Of a stretch of 64,000 bases of DNA, positions 36,821 through 48,300 are shown in pieces. How positions within the stretch are numbered: the first letter of the stretch is position 1; each line of letters opens with the position of its first letter. The notes under the pieces are model-generated. The model was not told the DNA's origin and did no database searches. It was given only the letters and a program-made list of their open reading frames with translations. The DNA is taken from assembly GCA_037954235.1 (NCBI GenBank), contig JBBMOA010000022.1, positions 2,961,001 through 3,025,000 of the forward strand, written 5' to 3'. The DNA comes from Aulostomus chinensis. Lineage: Eukaryota; Chordata; Actinopteri; Syngnathiformes; Aulostomidae. The translations under genes were made by a program, and so were the position numbers.

Positions 36821-37454
36821 TCAGCCGGTACGAGAGGTCACCTGCAGAACACAGGAAAGGGAACGTCATTCATTTTAGCATCGCAATATACTTCCTGTCT
36901 GGCATCGGAGCGACAGTCATCAGGAAGCCAGAGAACACTTTGATGGTCTTGTTGTAGACGACGACTGTTTGCGCTTCGTTCGGCGTGTTCTGGAGTTCTT
37001 CTGTCAAAACAGCTTTGACAAGTATCATGACACGCATCGAAGAGGACAGAAGATTAATTGCAACAGCAGAATGTGTGTGATACCTGGGAGATGTTGACGC
37101 CTGTCAGTTTCTCCACCGCTTCCGGGAGGCGGGTCATGATGTCCAGTACTTCCCCTGACAGTTTGGCCGCACCCACCTCCCCGGCGCCGCTGGATACCAT
37201 GGTAACCTTGTTGGCCTCACACAGAGGCTTGCTGATCTCCTCTGCCATCTGGCGGAAGATTACCGAAACGTTAAGAACTGCAAAAAACTTTTAGTTCCCC
37301 CCCAATTTCTCACACACAGCTGCAAACACCTGACTTCCTGTCAGTCAGGTGAGAGCGGCGTGAACTACCTGGGAGGTAGCAGCATCATATTTTGGGGGAA
37401 ATAAAGTTATGTGGTTTTGGACTGGTGCATTATATATCTCTATCAATATATATC

Positions 37455-37519
<65 letters not shown>

Positions 37520-40500
37520 ATCTCCACCAACAAGATCAAGCTCATTTTGCAGAGGACTGTCCTGCAACAGCTATCCTTTACCCAGCAGAGCAAGAGGAGG
37601 CTCCAGTACTGGTAAATGGTAAATGGTAAATGGACTCAATTTTATAGAGCGCTTTTCTACCTTAGCGGCACTCAAAGCTCTTTACAGTTTCATCTCATTC
37701 ACCCGTTCACACACACACACACACACTCTCACACTGATGGTGGAGGCTGCCATGCAAGGCACCAACCTACTCATCAGGAGCAATTATGGGTTCAGTATCT
37801 TGCTCAAGGACACTTCGACACGGTCACCGGGGTCGAGGATCGAACCAGCGACCCTTCGGTTGCTAGACGGCCACTCTACCCCTGAGACATGCCGCCCATA
37901 CTGCACTCTCCTGTGTATCCAGGGTCGGGTTAAAAACAGCTTTGCCACACCCCACATGCAGTCCTGACGTATGCAATGAGAAAGTTCCGATTTGTGATAC
38001 AAGTATGAGGAGGTCTTCACCAGAGGCAGCTTCTCTAGCAACATGTCCACCATGGCTCCGTCCTTGTACTGCTGGAAGGCCTCTGCCTTCTTGGCCATCT
38101 GCTCTGCTTCAGCGCGACCTTTGGCCTCCACAGCAAACGCCTCAGCCTCGCCCTTCATCTGAGGGGGATAAAAGAGAGGATTTGGAGACACTTAGAATTT
38201 TGCTCACTCACAACAGGAAGCTAGGATAAATATCACACATTGTCCGAGAGATCATTTAGGTTTACACATGAAGTGACCTGTCACTCACCCTGATGGACTC
38301 AGCTTCAGCCTCGGCCTCCATGATCAGCTTAAGACTGGACAGACATTCAGAGATGCAGTCAGACAGACAGCAGAAAGTTCATGGCAGTAAAACTAAAGCT
38401 AAGGAATCCCATGATATATTTCATGAGGGCTTCTAGAAAAACAGATTTCAACTCAACATCTAAAACCTGTTTCCATATTTAAAATCCTACATCAAATCAC
38501 AGTTCGCATCATGAACAAAACCAAACTGTGAGGCCAGCCTGGTGTAAATCTATTTGTAATGCTTTACCCCCATACACCCCCCCCCCCCCCATTTTACCTG
38601 AACTGACCAAAACCATGCTTTTATCAACCAATAATCCAAAAAAGCTGATGAAAGTTAGAGAAGATTTCATTGCAGAAACAAGAAAAAAAAAACAAAAAAC
38701 AAGACTTCTAATTGGCCACAGTCAGGGTCTAAACAGAAGGGACGGACCGACCATCTTTCTCTTACACCTTTCACAGCCTCAACTGACTGCAAAAGAACAT
38801 GAATGAAGGAAGGAAAAAAACAAAACTACAACCCAATCACAGATGGCTTACAATCTGGCTGTAAAACTGAAGGAAGCTGAGGAGGAGCTTTGCAACTCAC
38901 CGCTGAGCTTCAGCCAGCTTCTCCAGGCGGTACTTCTCAGCCTCCGCAGGTTTCTTCACCTTGGCCTCCAGCTCCTTCTCCCTGCGGGTGATCTCCTGCT
39001 CCTGCAGCATGATCTGCTGCGTCCGCTCCACCACCTGGACCTGCATCTTCTCCTCTTCAATGCGCTGCTTCGTCTTTGCTACCTAGTAATACAGCGTTAT
39101 TGGATCAGTGCTACGACACGTAAGAACCAAATCAAAGAGCTGGAAGAGAATCAGAACAGCCACAGGCAGGGTGGCACCTAACCAGACGATGATGAATGTT
39201 GTGGAAAGCTCTTATGTACCAATCCTGACTCACTTTACTGTGAACTTATTCTGCCTGCTGATCAATACCAAGATGAACCGCTTCTCCACTCTTGTGTACC
39301 TGCAGCTGATAAGCCATCTCAGACTCAGCCTTCTTCGTGTTGACTTCAATGTCATAGGCGGCCTTCTTGAGCTCATAGTCCCTCTGGGCCTTCGCCATCT
39401 CTATCTCATTCTTGTACTGTGCCGAGACCTTCACCTGCATGGCGTGGGCCTCCTGCAGGCAGACAAAAGAGACAAGACCAGGGTGAGAGGAAGTAAATCG
39501 AGATTGGAGAAACCCAAACCAGAGTTGGGACAAACGTTGAGCACGCCTGAAAAAGACAAAAGACAAAAACAGACATTGTAGCTTTATGGTTTCCAGCCAA
39601 AGGGCCATCCCACTGGACCGTCATAAAAGGAGAGCTTATCTTCTTTCCACGCAATACGTCACACAATTCAGACCATGACTCCAACAAACATTGCTGCAGT
39701 CTGGGACAAAGATGGAGATTCCCCAAATGGCAAAACCCCAAACAACCTGAGATCTCTCACCCTGATGACAGCATCTCTCTTGTTCTGGGCCTCTCCGATA
39801 CGAGCATCTTTTTGAACCTGGGCTGTGCGAGCCTTCCCCAGAGAATGCAAGTAATCCTGAGTACCACAAAGGAAAAAACACAAATCAACATCTTCAAGTA
39901 CTGAACTACAGGGACGGCAAGCTAGATGAGACCGTCGCACCTCAAAAACACCAGTATACGTGTACCAGTTAGACTGCACTAACGAGTCATGTTCTCATAA
40001 AATAATGGAAAAAATAATTATTATATGCATAAAATCTTTTAGTGGGAGTTCAAATCCTGACCACTGCAGGATACCTGGAAACAAGGCACACTCTTAGCAT
40101 CCACCCTACATGGTTATGATGAGATACCTGTTGAAGGGTGTGGTTACCTGGTCATCGTGGACGTCTTTGAGGGTGTAGCTGACCACGCTGATGCCCATGT
40201 TGACCAGGTCCGAGGAGGCCACTTTGAAAACCTGCTCTGAGAACTTCTTCCGGTCCTTATAGATCTCCTGGAAGTGGAGGGTGTTGACTGTGACGCGTGC
40301 ATCCACTTTGATAGCATAAATATGCTAACAAGCTGCATCCCAACAGAATCAGTCACATTATCCCAACACTTGATCCCCACTCAAACACAGGGGAAGTTTC
40401 CCAGGTGCCATACTAGCGTAGATGAAGGAAGGGAAGGACCACGTGTCAGGCAGTTGGACTGGAACACGCGCGTGGTCGTGGGACCTGTAGCTAACACTCA

Positions 40501-41785
40501 TGTCCCATTCCTCCACGCTTGACTGCTTTTTTAAAAACAAAATCTGCCAGGAAATTCAGTTGGAGACGCATTCCAGGGCTTTTTCCTTTTACAGCGCATT
40601 TTATTTTGCTGTGAGGATGTTGAAGGCCAGTTGGAGCCCTGGAGCTGTTTCATCACCGCGCACGCTCCAACACTAGCGTGTTTCAAGCATTGTTGGCTGA
40701 GCTGTCACGGTTATACAGGAGCCCTTCCACCGACACCACTGCTCGTCATGCATTTAAGAATCTGTGTTTAATGCAGGCAGCATGACATTCATCAAACTCC
40801 CACGACTGTTAAATTGCTGCTCTTTGTGCAATACTTGGCAACAAGGACATCAAATCTTACACACCAATTGTGTGCTGCAACATCTCTCTCCTCTCTCAAA
40901 TAAGTGACTGCTAACGATCACCCCCCTCGGTCACCTCAACGGTCAGGTGGGCGATGATGGCCCGCTGGTGTCCCTCCAGAGTCTCCAAGGCGATCTGAGC
41001 GATTTCTGCCTCTGACTTCCCCATGAACATTTGGCAGGCTGCAGCCAGCATCTGTTTATTCTGACCTTGAATCTTCATCTGTGGGGGGGGAAATCTGCAA
41101 TTTATCAGTATGACTACAGGGAACCCAACTGGTTCTTGAAGAACAACCGCTGTTTTCAAGCTGGAAAAAAAATCCGCAGCATGCTGAGGCTTGGTGTACT
41201 GACCTGAGCTATCCCCGTGACAGAGATGGGCACGCCGTGGCGAGTGTAGACTTTATCACTCTTCACATTCAGAGTCAGAGTGTTGAGGGAAATCCTGAGG
41301 GAGAACCGCACACGCTGGACATTAATGACTGAAAACGAATGACTGACCGTGACGAGAAGCAGGAGCATGGTGAGATGGCCACCTGGTCTAACTGAGGGAG
41401 AAATAGCTTGACGAAAGCACAACGGCCTTTCATTAAAAGCCCAAACTGAGTGTGCTGAAGGGTCATTGAACATTGGCGTATGGAAGATAAGCCTGCAGTT
41501 TTCCTACCTCTGTATCTGCTGAATGCACGGGATGACAAATACTCTGCCTCCAGCTATCATCATGGGAGGAGAACGACAGACACCTGGCACAGGAGAGAGA
41601 CCGAGCAGAGCCTCCAGTCAAACACCCCACCACGATTCACACCTGGTCCGAGTAGAGCTAAATAACATTTTCTTCATTCCAACTCCCAACTGATTAATTA
41701 CCACGTGATTATGAAGACTCGTGTTACTCCAAATCGTTTTACCTGACACCACCATGGCTTCATTGGGACCACAGGTGTAGAACAT
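36821..41785 (-). CDS. flot1: flotillin-1
   Basis: Scaffold of flotillin membrane microdomains on the cytosolic face of plasma membrane and endosomes. Twelve coding exons: 41785-41743, 41583-41508, 41294-41204, 41078-40935, 40267-40148, 39856-39761, 39452-39300, 39082-38901, 38334-38289, 38158-38021, 37248-37084 and 36841-36821. Phases agree and give 424 aa (human 427). An N-terminal SPFH/PHB domain (about 1-185) begins MFYTCGPNEAMVVSG. Cys34 in VIPCIQQ matches the palmitoylated cysteine of mammalian flotillin-1. The flotillin domain with Glu/Ala-rich heptad segments and the EAEAE-type motif follows (about 190-370). The C-terminus ends LTGVNISQ plus a six-codon last exon (VTSRTG). This last exon is the least certain, supported by a good pyrimidine-rich acceptor and correct phase. 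A high-copy fish repeat and a (TCTA)n array lie in the intron between 37,249 and 38,020. Confidence 0.97.
37455..37517. repeat. (TCTA)n tetranucleotide microsatellite
   Basis: About 15 uninterrupted TCTA/TATC units in a flot1 intron. Likely length-polymorphic. Confidence 0.95.
37612..37898 (+). repeat. high-copy teleost interspersed repeat in flot1 intron
   Basis: Starts with GGTAAATGG iterations, then a segment resembling the widespread fish repeat with 'TATAGAGCGCTTTTCTACC', 'CAAAGCTCTTTACAG' and 'CTCAAGGACACTTCGACA', and ends with a reverse B-box-like 'GGATCGAACCAGCGACCC'. Recognised from memory of teleost genomes. The family name is not certain. Confidence 0.75.
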
Positions 41786-42272
41786 GATCACCGCCTCTTG
41801 CACAAACTGAAAAAACATTTTTAAAAAAATCAGAGAGCAAAATATTAAAATAATCCCAACATCAAAATGCAGTGGTTCTTTTAATATATGAATTTTATGA
41901 AAAATGCAATCCAGGATACAGCTGCAGAGTAGCGTGTGCTCATGCTATCAACTCCTCCGTATCTAATAATATACCTTCACACATTTAGCAACAGCGTTAG
42001 CCCGACATGCTGTAATTATCCCAGAAATAGAGGGCAGGGACGGGAACAAGAGGGCTGGCTAACGGGGGCAGACTTAATTCACACACACACATCGAACAGT
42101 TAGACGACAAGACCATTTGCACGACAGCAAACCCACGTTTACAACCCAAGAGCAAAGACGCGTAACTACACCTGCTGCTAGCGGTCCGGTTCTATCCCTT
42201 AGCGTCATCAATGTGATACAGCGTTCAGGATAGAGCAGGGTGAGATAGGGGTCACATAAGTGACGTACTTAC

Positions 42273-42480
42273 CGGTTAGTACTGCAACTGTGTGGCTTGG
42301 GGGAACTAAAACGCTGTAATAGAGGCCTGCGTTAGCTATAATGACTGGAAACTGAGGCAGGTGGACGGCTGATGCGGGCAGGAGCGACTGCAGCTCTGCG
42401 GCTCGTCCAGTGAACGCCCGCTGTGGAGATGGAGCTCGCCCGACATCTAGTGGCGCGGTGGGGTACTGCAACAACAAACC
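42273..42480 (-). promoter_or_regulatory. flot1: probable flot1 5' UTR exon and promoter
   Basis: A strong donor (CCG followed by GTAAGTACG) ends a GC-rich non-coding exon at 42273, about 490 bases upstream of the flot1 start exon, which itself has a CAG acceptor shortly before the ATG. The transcription start is likely near 42,400-42,480 but is not determined. Confidence 0.5.
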
Positions 42481-43352
42481 AATGGAGTCATCCCCGTTCT
42501 GGAGTCTACTTTGACTGTTACTTAGGGCCTCCGTGCCCAGCGTTTAAACACAGGAAGTCACGCCACGGAGCCAACATTTAAATGTAATTTAAAATAAATA
42601 AATTAAAGTAACAGTTGGGAATGTCGTTTTATTGCGAGTTAATATACAAATGCAAATTCACTGGCTCACTTCCATGTAAATTCGAATTGACATATGGCTT
42701 TTGTTCTTCCGTGTTTACAAAAGAAATCCAACATTTGCTGGGGAGACACATGAATCCCTAATACAAAACAACAAAAAACTATTACTAAAACACAAGCAAA
42801 AAAAATCAACAAGACATTTGCCACCAAATTAGCACAATGCTAATGTTTTCCAGGGCCGGCATGTGACTGCAGTTCAAGGACAATACTCTGCTGATATGGG
42901 GGCTATGTAGCGATGCGCTCAGTGTTTAAGGCCCAGTCAGGAGAGAGTACTCAGTTGTAGAGCTGCAACGGGGAGGAGTCGAGGGTAGTGAGCTCCACTG
43001 TTGTAAACAGTAACTAGAGACATTTTAAAGGAAAACTACACCATAATCATTAAAAAAAAATGACTAAAAGCTTTAAGCATAAAATGTGCTAAATGATCGA
43101 ATGTATGAGTGACGCAGATGACCGATAATTCAATTTGTAATTATAAATTGTGGTGTTCGATCAGATTTACATTACTTTTTCTACTCCGCAGGTAATCAGA
43201 GGTGAAAAGGACTGCTTGCCACAATGGCCGTCCAATATATCATTAAAGAATCAATAAAAAAGTTTATCTTTATCAATGTTCACTCTTGTCGTCTCCGTCG
43301 TACATCTTAATCTGACCTTTCGCCTGCAATTAAAACTTGTCAATCATGTGCT

Positions 43353-43510
43353 CAGGGGAGGGCGCGAACGCAGTTCCCCCGTGTCTGATAGTGTGCAGGC
43401 GACAGTCCCGCGTTTGAAGATGTCACAGGAATCTACACAGTCGCGTCGACACAATCTCACCCTTGTGACCAATCTTCATGATCCTACGGTCACCTCTGCC
43501 AGGTAAGTAT
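43353..43510 (-). pseudogene. U1 snRNA-like sequence, copy 1 (diverged)
   Basis: On the minus strand it begins ATACTTACCTGGCAG, an exact match to the U1 5' end that pairs with splice donors, and ends with the U1 stem-loop IV pattern (GGGGGAACTGCGTTCGCGC then CCTCCCCTG). Length is 158 nt (U1 about 164). A 5' stem-loop can form from GTGACC and GGTCAC around a GATCATGAAG loop, close to the U1-70K consensus. The U1A loop and a good Sm site are not evident, so it is called a pseudogene. A Staf/ZNF143-like motif lies 162-179 bases upstream. Confidence 0.6.
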
Positions 43511-43671
43511 GAGATTACATAAATCACGTAAGGGGATCTGTTCCACTCAACTACCATGTTGACTGGCGTTGCTAACAATCGACACAAGACGCAAACCCGC
43601 TGAACGGAGCCGCTGGAGGTCACTACAGAAGGCCACTCGGTACCAGCGCCACCAGATTTGACGAAAATCAG

Positions 43672-43689
43672 TTTCCCATCATGCAACGC
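43672..43689 (+). promoter_or_regulatory. ZNF143/Staf-like site upstream of U1-like copy 1
   Basis: TTTCCCATCATGCAACGC resembles the Staf/ZNF143 consensus found in distal elements of vertebrate snRNA promoters. Its distance from the copy 1 5' end (162-179 bases) fits a distal sequence element. Confidence 0.4.
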
Positions 43690-43971
43690 TGCCACTCCAA
43701 GGCAAGAACTTGCTCGAACGTCAGCCATCTTGTCATTTTTTCCCCGCCAAAATAAGACGTAAACCCCAGGCTTCACAGAAAATCACAGACAATTCATTTA
43801 TAATTCCCAACATTAAAAATGTATTGCATACAGGGTGCGAGGCAGAGCAGGTCGCAGGCTGTCCGAAACCACAACTGGCGCGAGTTGCGACCTACTTCGG
43901 AACCTAAATTCCAGCCTAAACACGCCCACATTGTACGTCGGTTCAGGAGCATCCTACGGAGCAACCTATGG

Positions 43972-43988
43972 CCCACAATGCACCGCGG
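43972..43988 (+). promoter_or_regulatory. second ZNF143/Staf-like site
   Basis: CCCACAATGCACCGCGG fits the CCCANNATGCANYGCGG form of the Staf/ZNF143 motif. It lies between the two divergent U1-like sequences, about 360 bases upstream of copy 2. Confidence 0.4.
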
Positions 43989-44348
43989 ACTTCTTCCTCT
44001 TGCCCTAAAAACTTGTGAACCCGCAAGCCAAGTTTGCGCCACCAACAGTCTCCCATTCTTAAGCAACACGACCATTTATAGTCGTTGTTGATGACTAAAG
44101 CTGTGTTCACACCAAACGCGACGCGGTGTGAACGCATCTTTACAGGGGCGTTAATGTGCTTAATAATCAAGAATCAATGAAGAGTGCGTTCAGAGGGGAG
44201 TGCAGTACGACAGTCAGGCCAGCAGGTGGGGCTTTTGTTGGTGCTGACTACCTATTTGCGGTATCTGTACTGTGCCAGCAGAGGTCGTGCTTCATCACCG
44301 ATCTTCTAGGGTGTCCGAATTGCGGCCCGTGCGTGACATGTATAATTC

Positions 44349-44510
44349 ATACTTACCTGGCAGGGGAGACACCTTGATCAAGAGGGTTGTATTCCCAGGG
44401 TGAGCCTAGCCATTACACTGAAGCTGTGTTGACTCCAGTGGAACAAGGTCAATGAGAGGATACTTATATCGCTTCATGCTCTCGATGTGATTAATTTTAT
44501 GGCATAATTG
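44349..44510 (+). pseudogene. U1 snRNA-like sequence, copy 2 (diverged)
   Basis: Begins ATACTTACCTGGCAGGGGAG and follows U1 through stem-loop I (CTTGATCAAGAGGG) and into stem-loop II (CCCAGGGTGAG, then CATTACACT where U1 has CATTGCACT). The 3' half no longer aligns well, although AATTTTATGG at 44,493-44,502 resembles an Sm site. The end coordinate is approximate. It lies head to head with copy 1, 840 bases away. Confidence 0.6.
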
Positions 44511-45121
44511 CTAATGGTGTTTGTTTATACTGACTCAATATGGTACAAATCTCTTCCTTCAATACCACCAAATAAATCCTGCTCCCTGCCTGGGGGAAAC
44601 GCACTGGGGTCTATACCCTCATCTTACTGGTCAGTGAGCTTTGGACTTTAGTAAAGTGCTCGAACTGACACACAAACAACTTTTAAAAAATGTCCTGGGA
44701 AGGCAAACATGTTTTAAGTTACCAGACTTCATCTTATCATTGAGGCAAGGAGAAGACCTGTCACAACGTGGCAGGAACTACGTTTCAGGAAAGGTTGGGA
44801 CCCAGGGATCTGAAGCTTTGTGATGCGCTCAAACTTTGAGCAAACATGTCTGAATCCAATAATGTGAAGACCACCTCAAAGCAAGGCCCTCATGAGCTCA
44901 TAAGGTGTCCAAACTCCAGAGCTGAAAATGAATCACAATCTCAACCAGGTTCATTCCTCCCAGGTGTTTCAGGCCAAGCAGCTCTCACAGCTGCTGGATC
45001 TCTTGACCCAGTGGGATCAGTTACACCTGTGCAGGTGTAAATCCCTGCAGCTGCTGTGGTTTCACTCGTCAAGAAACCACTGACGCAAGGAGGTTTTTTT
45101 GTATCAAGGAAAAATAGAGAA

Positions 45122-45127
45122 TTTATT
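45122..45127 (-). terminator. pkhd1l1: pkhd1l1 polyadenylation signal AATAAA
   Basis: TTTATT on the plus strand, about 210 bases past the pkhd1l1 stop codon at 45339-45341. It is the nearest canonical signal. Confidence 0.6.
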
Positions 45128-45338
45128 AGAAATAGTTCAACACAATCAGCAAACTTCACGGAATCATTCTGATGTTAGTTAACTCTGTTTTTTGTTGTCA
45201 CTTGTTATAAATTGAGAATCTTACGCCTGATTTGTTATCATATAAAACAGAAATTTACATGTAATAAGAGCCCAGTAGAAACAGAAGAAAAGCCCTGCGT
45301 GTATAAGTTCAACTTGCGCTAGAAGCCTCCTCGGTGCG

Positions 45339-48300
45339 CTAGCATAGGGGGACGACGTCTGAGCAGCACGCCACCGAGTAGATGACGCTGACCAGACACA
45401 GACTGCCGGCAGTCACGGTGCTGCTGGAGCCAAAGATGCTTCCGTCGGTGGTGGTCAGCTCCCTTGTGGTGGAGGTGGACTGCAGCTCCGTCGTGTTGCT
45501 GCTGGTCCAGGGTGCAACTGTGGCGGTTGGTCCCGGCTCTGTGGAGTAACTGCCGGTTGGGGGATTCTGGGTGGTGGGGATGCTCCTGAGGGAGAAGGTG
45601 CGTGACTTGGTGTTCCACTGCTTCAGAGTGAAGACCATCGTCAGGTTCTCACCTGCAGGGAGACGGGACGGAATCACTAGTGTGTCTCAGTTCTCGGTGT
45701 GGATGCTGGAGGGCATTTAGAGGTTAACCTTGCAGCGCGGCGCAGAAACACTGAGTTTGTTAGGTGGCCTCGTTTATTTAGAGCAACAAAGACGATAGGA
45801 CCATAACTTTTATTCTCTGATACAGCATGGAAGCCGTATACGGTCGAGCAGAACCTGGACTCGTGGCATATTTGCTCAGAAATGAAAACGTCAAGTTTTA
45901 AAGCTTGGTACTTTTACTCTCTTGGTCCTTCTTGTCAAAACCACTTTCACTGGAATAAATCTGGTCCTGCAAATTATTCCAGATTACAAATGGCAAATGT
46001 TGATATCAATTTTAATGCTTTAAATGCCAGGATTTTTTAGCCGTACCCTCAGTGGAGATCATGTTCCGGAGGCCGAACATGGTGAAATGGCGCCCCCTAT
46101 GAAAAATAGTAGCAACTCCCAATTTCAAGGGGAAACCAAGACTGACAGAGAGAAACAATACAACGCATTGATTTACGTCTCTGACAGTTGTGAGATCGTG
46201 AGACTACAAATGGAGCAGGCACGCAAATTTACCCCGACCAGAGTTTGGCGTCTTGACAGTCAACAGCGTCACTTCATCTGAAAGTGCAACTTTTCTACGT
46301 GTGAGCGGAGTTAATTTGTGAAGCAAGATGGAGGCGTACCGCTGCTCAGGATGGACAAGTCGGTGAAGTTGGCCCAGCAGGTGCTGAACAGGATGCTGGT
46401 GTTTCCGTGGAGACCATCCACGCTGTTGCCGCCGGCGTCCCTCAGGGTGGCTGTGACGGTCAGGCTTGTCACTCCTACAGAGACGCAGTTGCCCTGGAGA
46501 CAACGTGAGTGTTCAAGCGTCACCCAAACAACTCCTCAAACCTCATTTTTAACCCCATCCCACAGTTTGAAAGACATTTGTCTCCTTTCGTCTTCAAACT
46601 CATCTGAGCAGCGAGAACAAGTGTCGGTAGAGGGATCAGCGCCTCACCTCGGCGTCGACAGCCATGAGACTGGGCTGCTGGTTCAGAGGACCCACGTACT
46701 CCCCAGCTATCGGCTCCACCATCAGCAGCAGGTTCTCCACGCTGGACACGTAGTCGATCTGAACCTCCTCCCTCGTCACCTCCTCAGTCGCCACCTGACA
46801 TTAAAAACACAGAGCCGGAGAGCATCTTGAGGAATGAGCGCGTCCTAGTATTCAAACCTTTTAATAGGATTTGGCCTCACGTCATTCCAGGTGGGGTCAG
46901 AGGATGGGGGGGGGGGAGGGACGACGCCCACTGAAGACACGTTGAAGCCGATGGAGCGACTGAGGTTTCCAGAAACTGCTGCCTGACCCAGGTTATCAGC
47001 GATGTCCTTCAACAAAGTGAAGTCCTCCTCATCTGGGAAGACACAGCAGAGGGAGAAGCGTTACTAACCTGCTCACAGATTTAAACAAAGCACCGACTGG
47101 CCCTGCACCAACCGTCGGTGCCGTTGGTGGTTTCCTGGACCGGAGGCTTCTTGATCTCCACCTCCACCTTCAGGCCTGTGGATCTCTTCCTGCGTCGTGC
47201 GCTGCCATCCTCCCGGATAATGTTTGTAATCCGGATCATATTGGGGGGAACTTTGAGGAATGTCGCGAGGTTCTGGATCAGGTTCTCTCCAAAGAACTCA
47301 TCCTCAGTCATGGCAGGCAACTCAAAGGCGATGAAGAGAACTGGAGAAGTTCGAACTTCCACTGGTGTGGAGCCTCTCAGCAGGACCTTCAGCATCTTGT
47401 AGGTCTGGTCGAAGAAGTTGGCGCCCACAGTGGAGTTCAGCTCAGGGACGTACTGACCTGGAGAGACACGGAAAACAGGATTATGGGCAGAATTGTCCAG
47501 AAGGGTAGAAGACGTTTAGAACTAGAACCAGTAAATAGACCACAATGGAGTTGTCCATCCCTCACAGCGTGGCTACAGTTTTAAGTTTAAGTTTTAAGAT
47601 CATTTTCAACAGTTTTTTGCCGGAAAAAAAAGTCATTTTCTTATTCAAGTATTACCAGGAGGTATAAAGGTCAGCACTGTGAAGGATTTTTATTTGGGAA
47701 TGTGTTGTCAGACTGAGTGAGGCTCATGTATTCGCTCAGTGACAGTATGAGGTAGGAAGACAACAGCAGGTTTGATGATCTGTAACATCAGAGGTCTGAC
47801 CTGGCAAAGCTGAGGAGTTGGTCTCGTTTTGGACAAAAGTCAACGAACATTTGTGACAATCGAACAACTTAAGGCTTTTCTGTTAAGGAGAAGAATTGCT
47901 TCTGTGGGTAGAACAAGTACCCGGGTAGAGCGGCCTTTTCAGCGTGTAGTCGGTGTTTTCGGCGTTCCACTCGGCGTTGGTGGGAGCAACCAGCTGGCCG
48001 TCAACGTACACGTCCAGCCGCTGTGGATTGGAGTAGAAGACCGACACCAAGAGGCTCTGCAGGGTGCAAAAGCAAGAGCAACTGAGGCTGCAGTTAAACA
48101 GTAAATATCTACGGTTTAGGAAACCTTTTAACAAATAAAAGCCAAATAAACGGATTTAAAGCCGATTGGAATCATAAAGTTCCCGCTGTACACCCACCTC
48201 AGACGGATCGGCGTTGAGCATCATGAGACGGAGTTTCTGAGGACTGACGCTGGTGAAGTAGACGTCGTAGCTGCGACCAGTGGCCACGATGCTGTGGAAG

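Larger units (their letters stand above)
42561..45121. other. flot1-pkhd1l1 intergenic region
   Basis: Apart from the two U1-like sequences and the Staf-like motifs, no gene is supported. 42,561-43,330 is AT-rich spacer. 44,511-45,121 has no recognisable feature. Confidence 0.5.

Noticed and set aside
43423..43776. 117-residue minus-strand frame containing KMADVRASSCLGVAAL
   Set aside because: It runs across the U1-like sequence, lacks splice context and resembles no known protein. The ATGGCTGAC context is suggestive of a first exon but has no supported donor.
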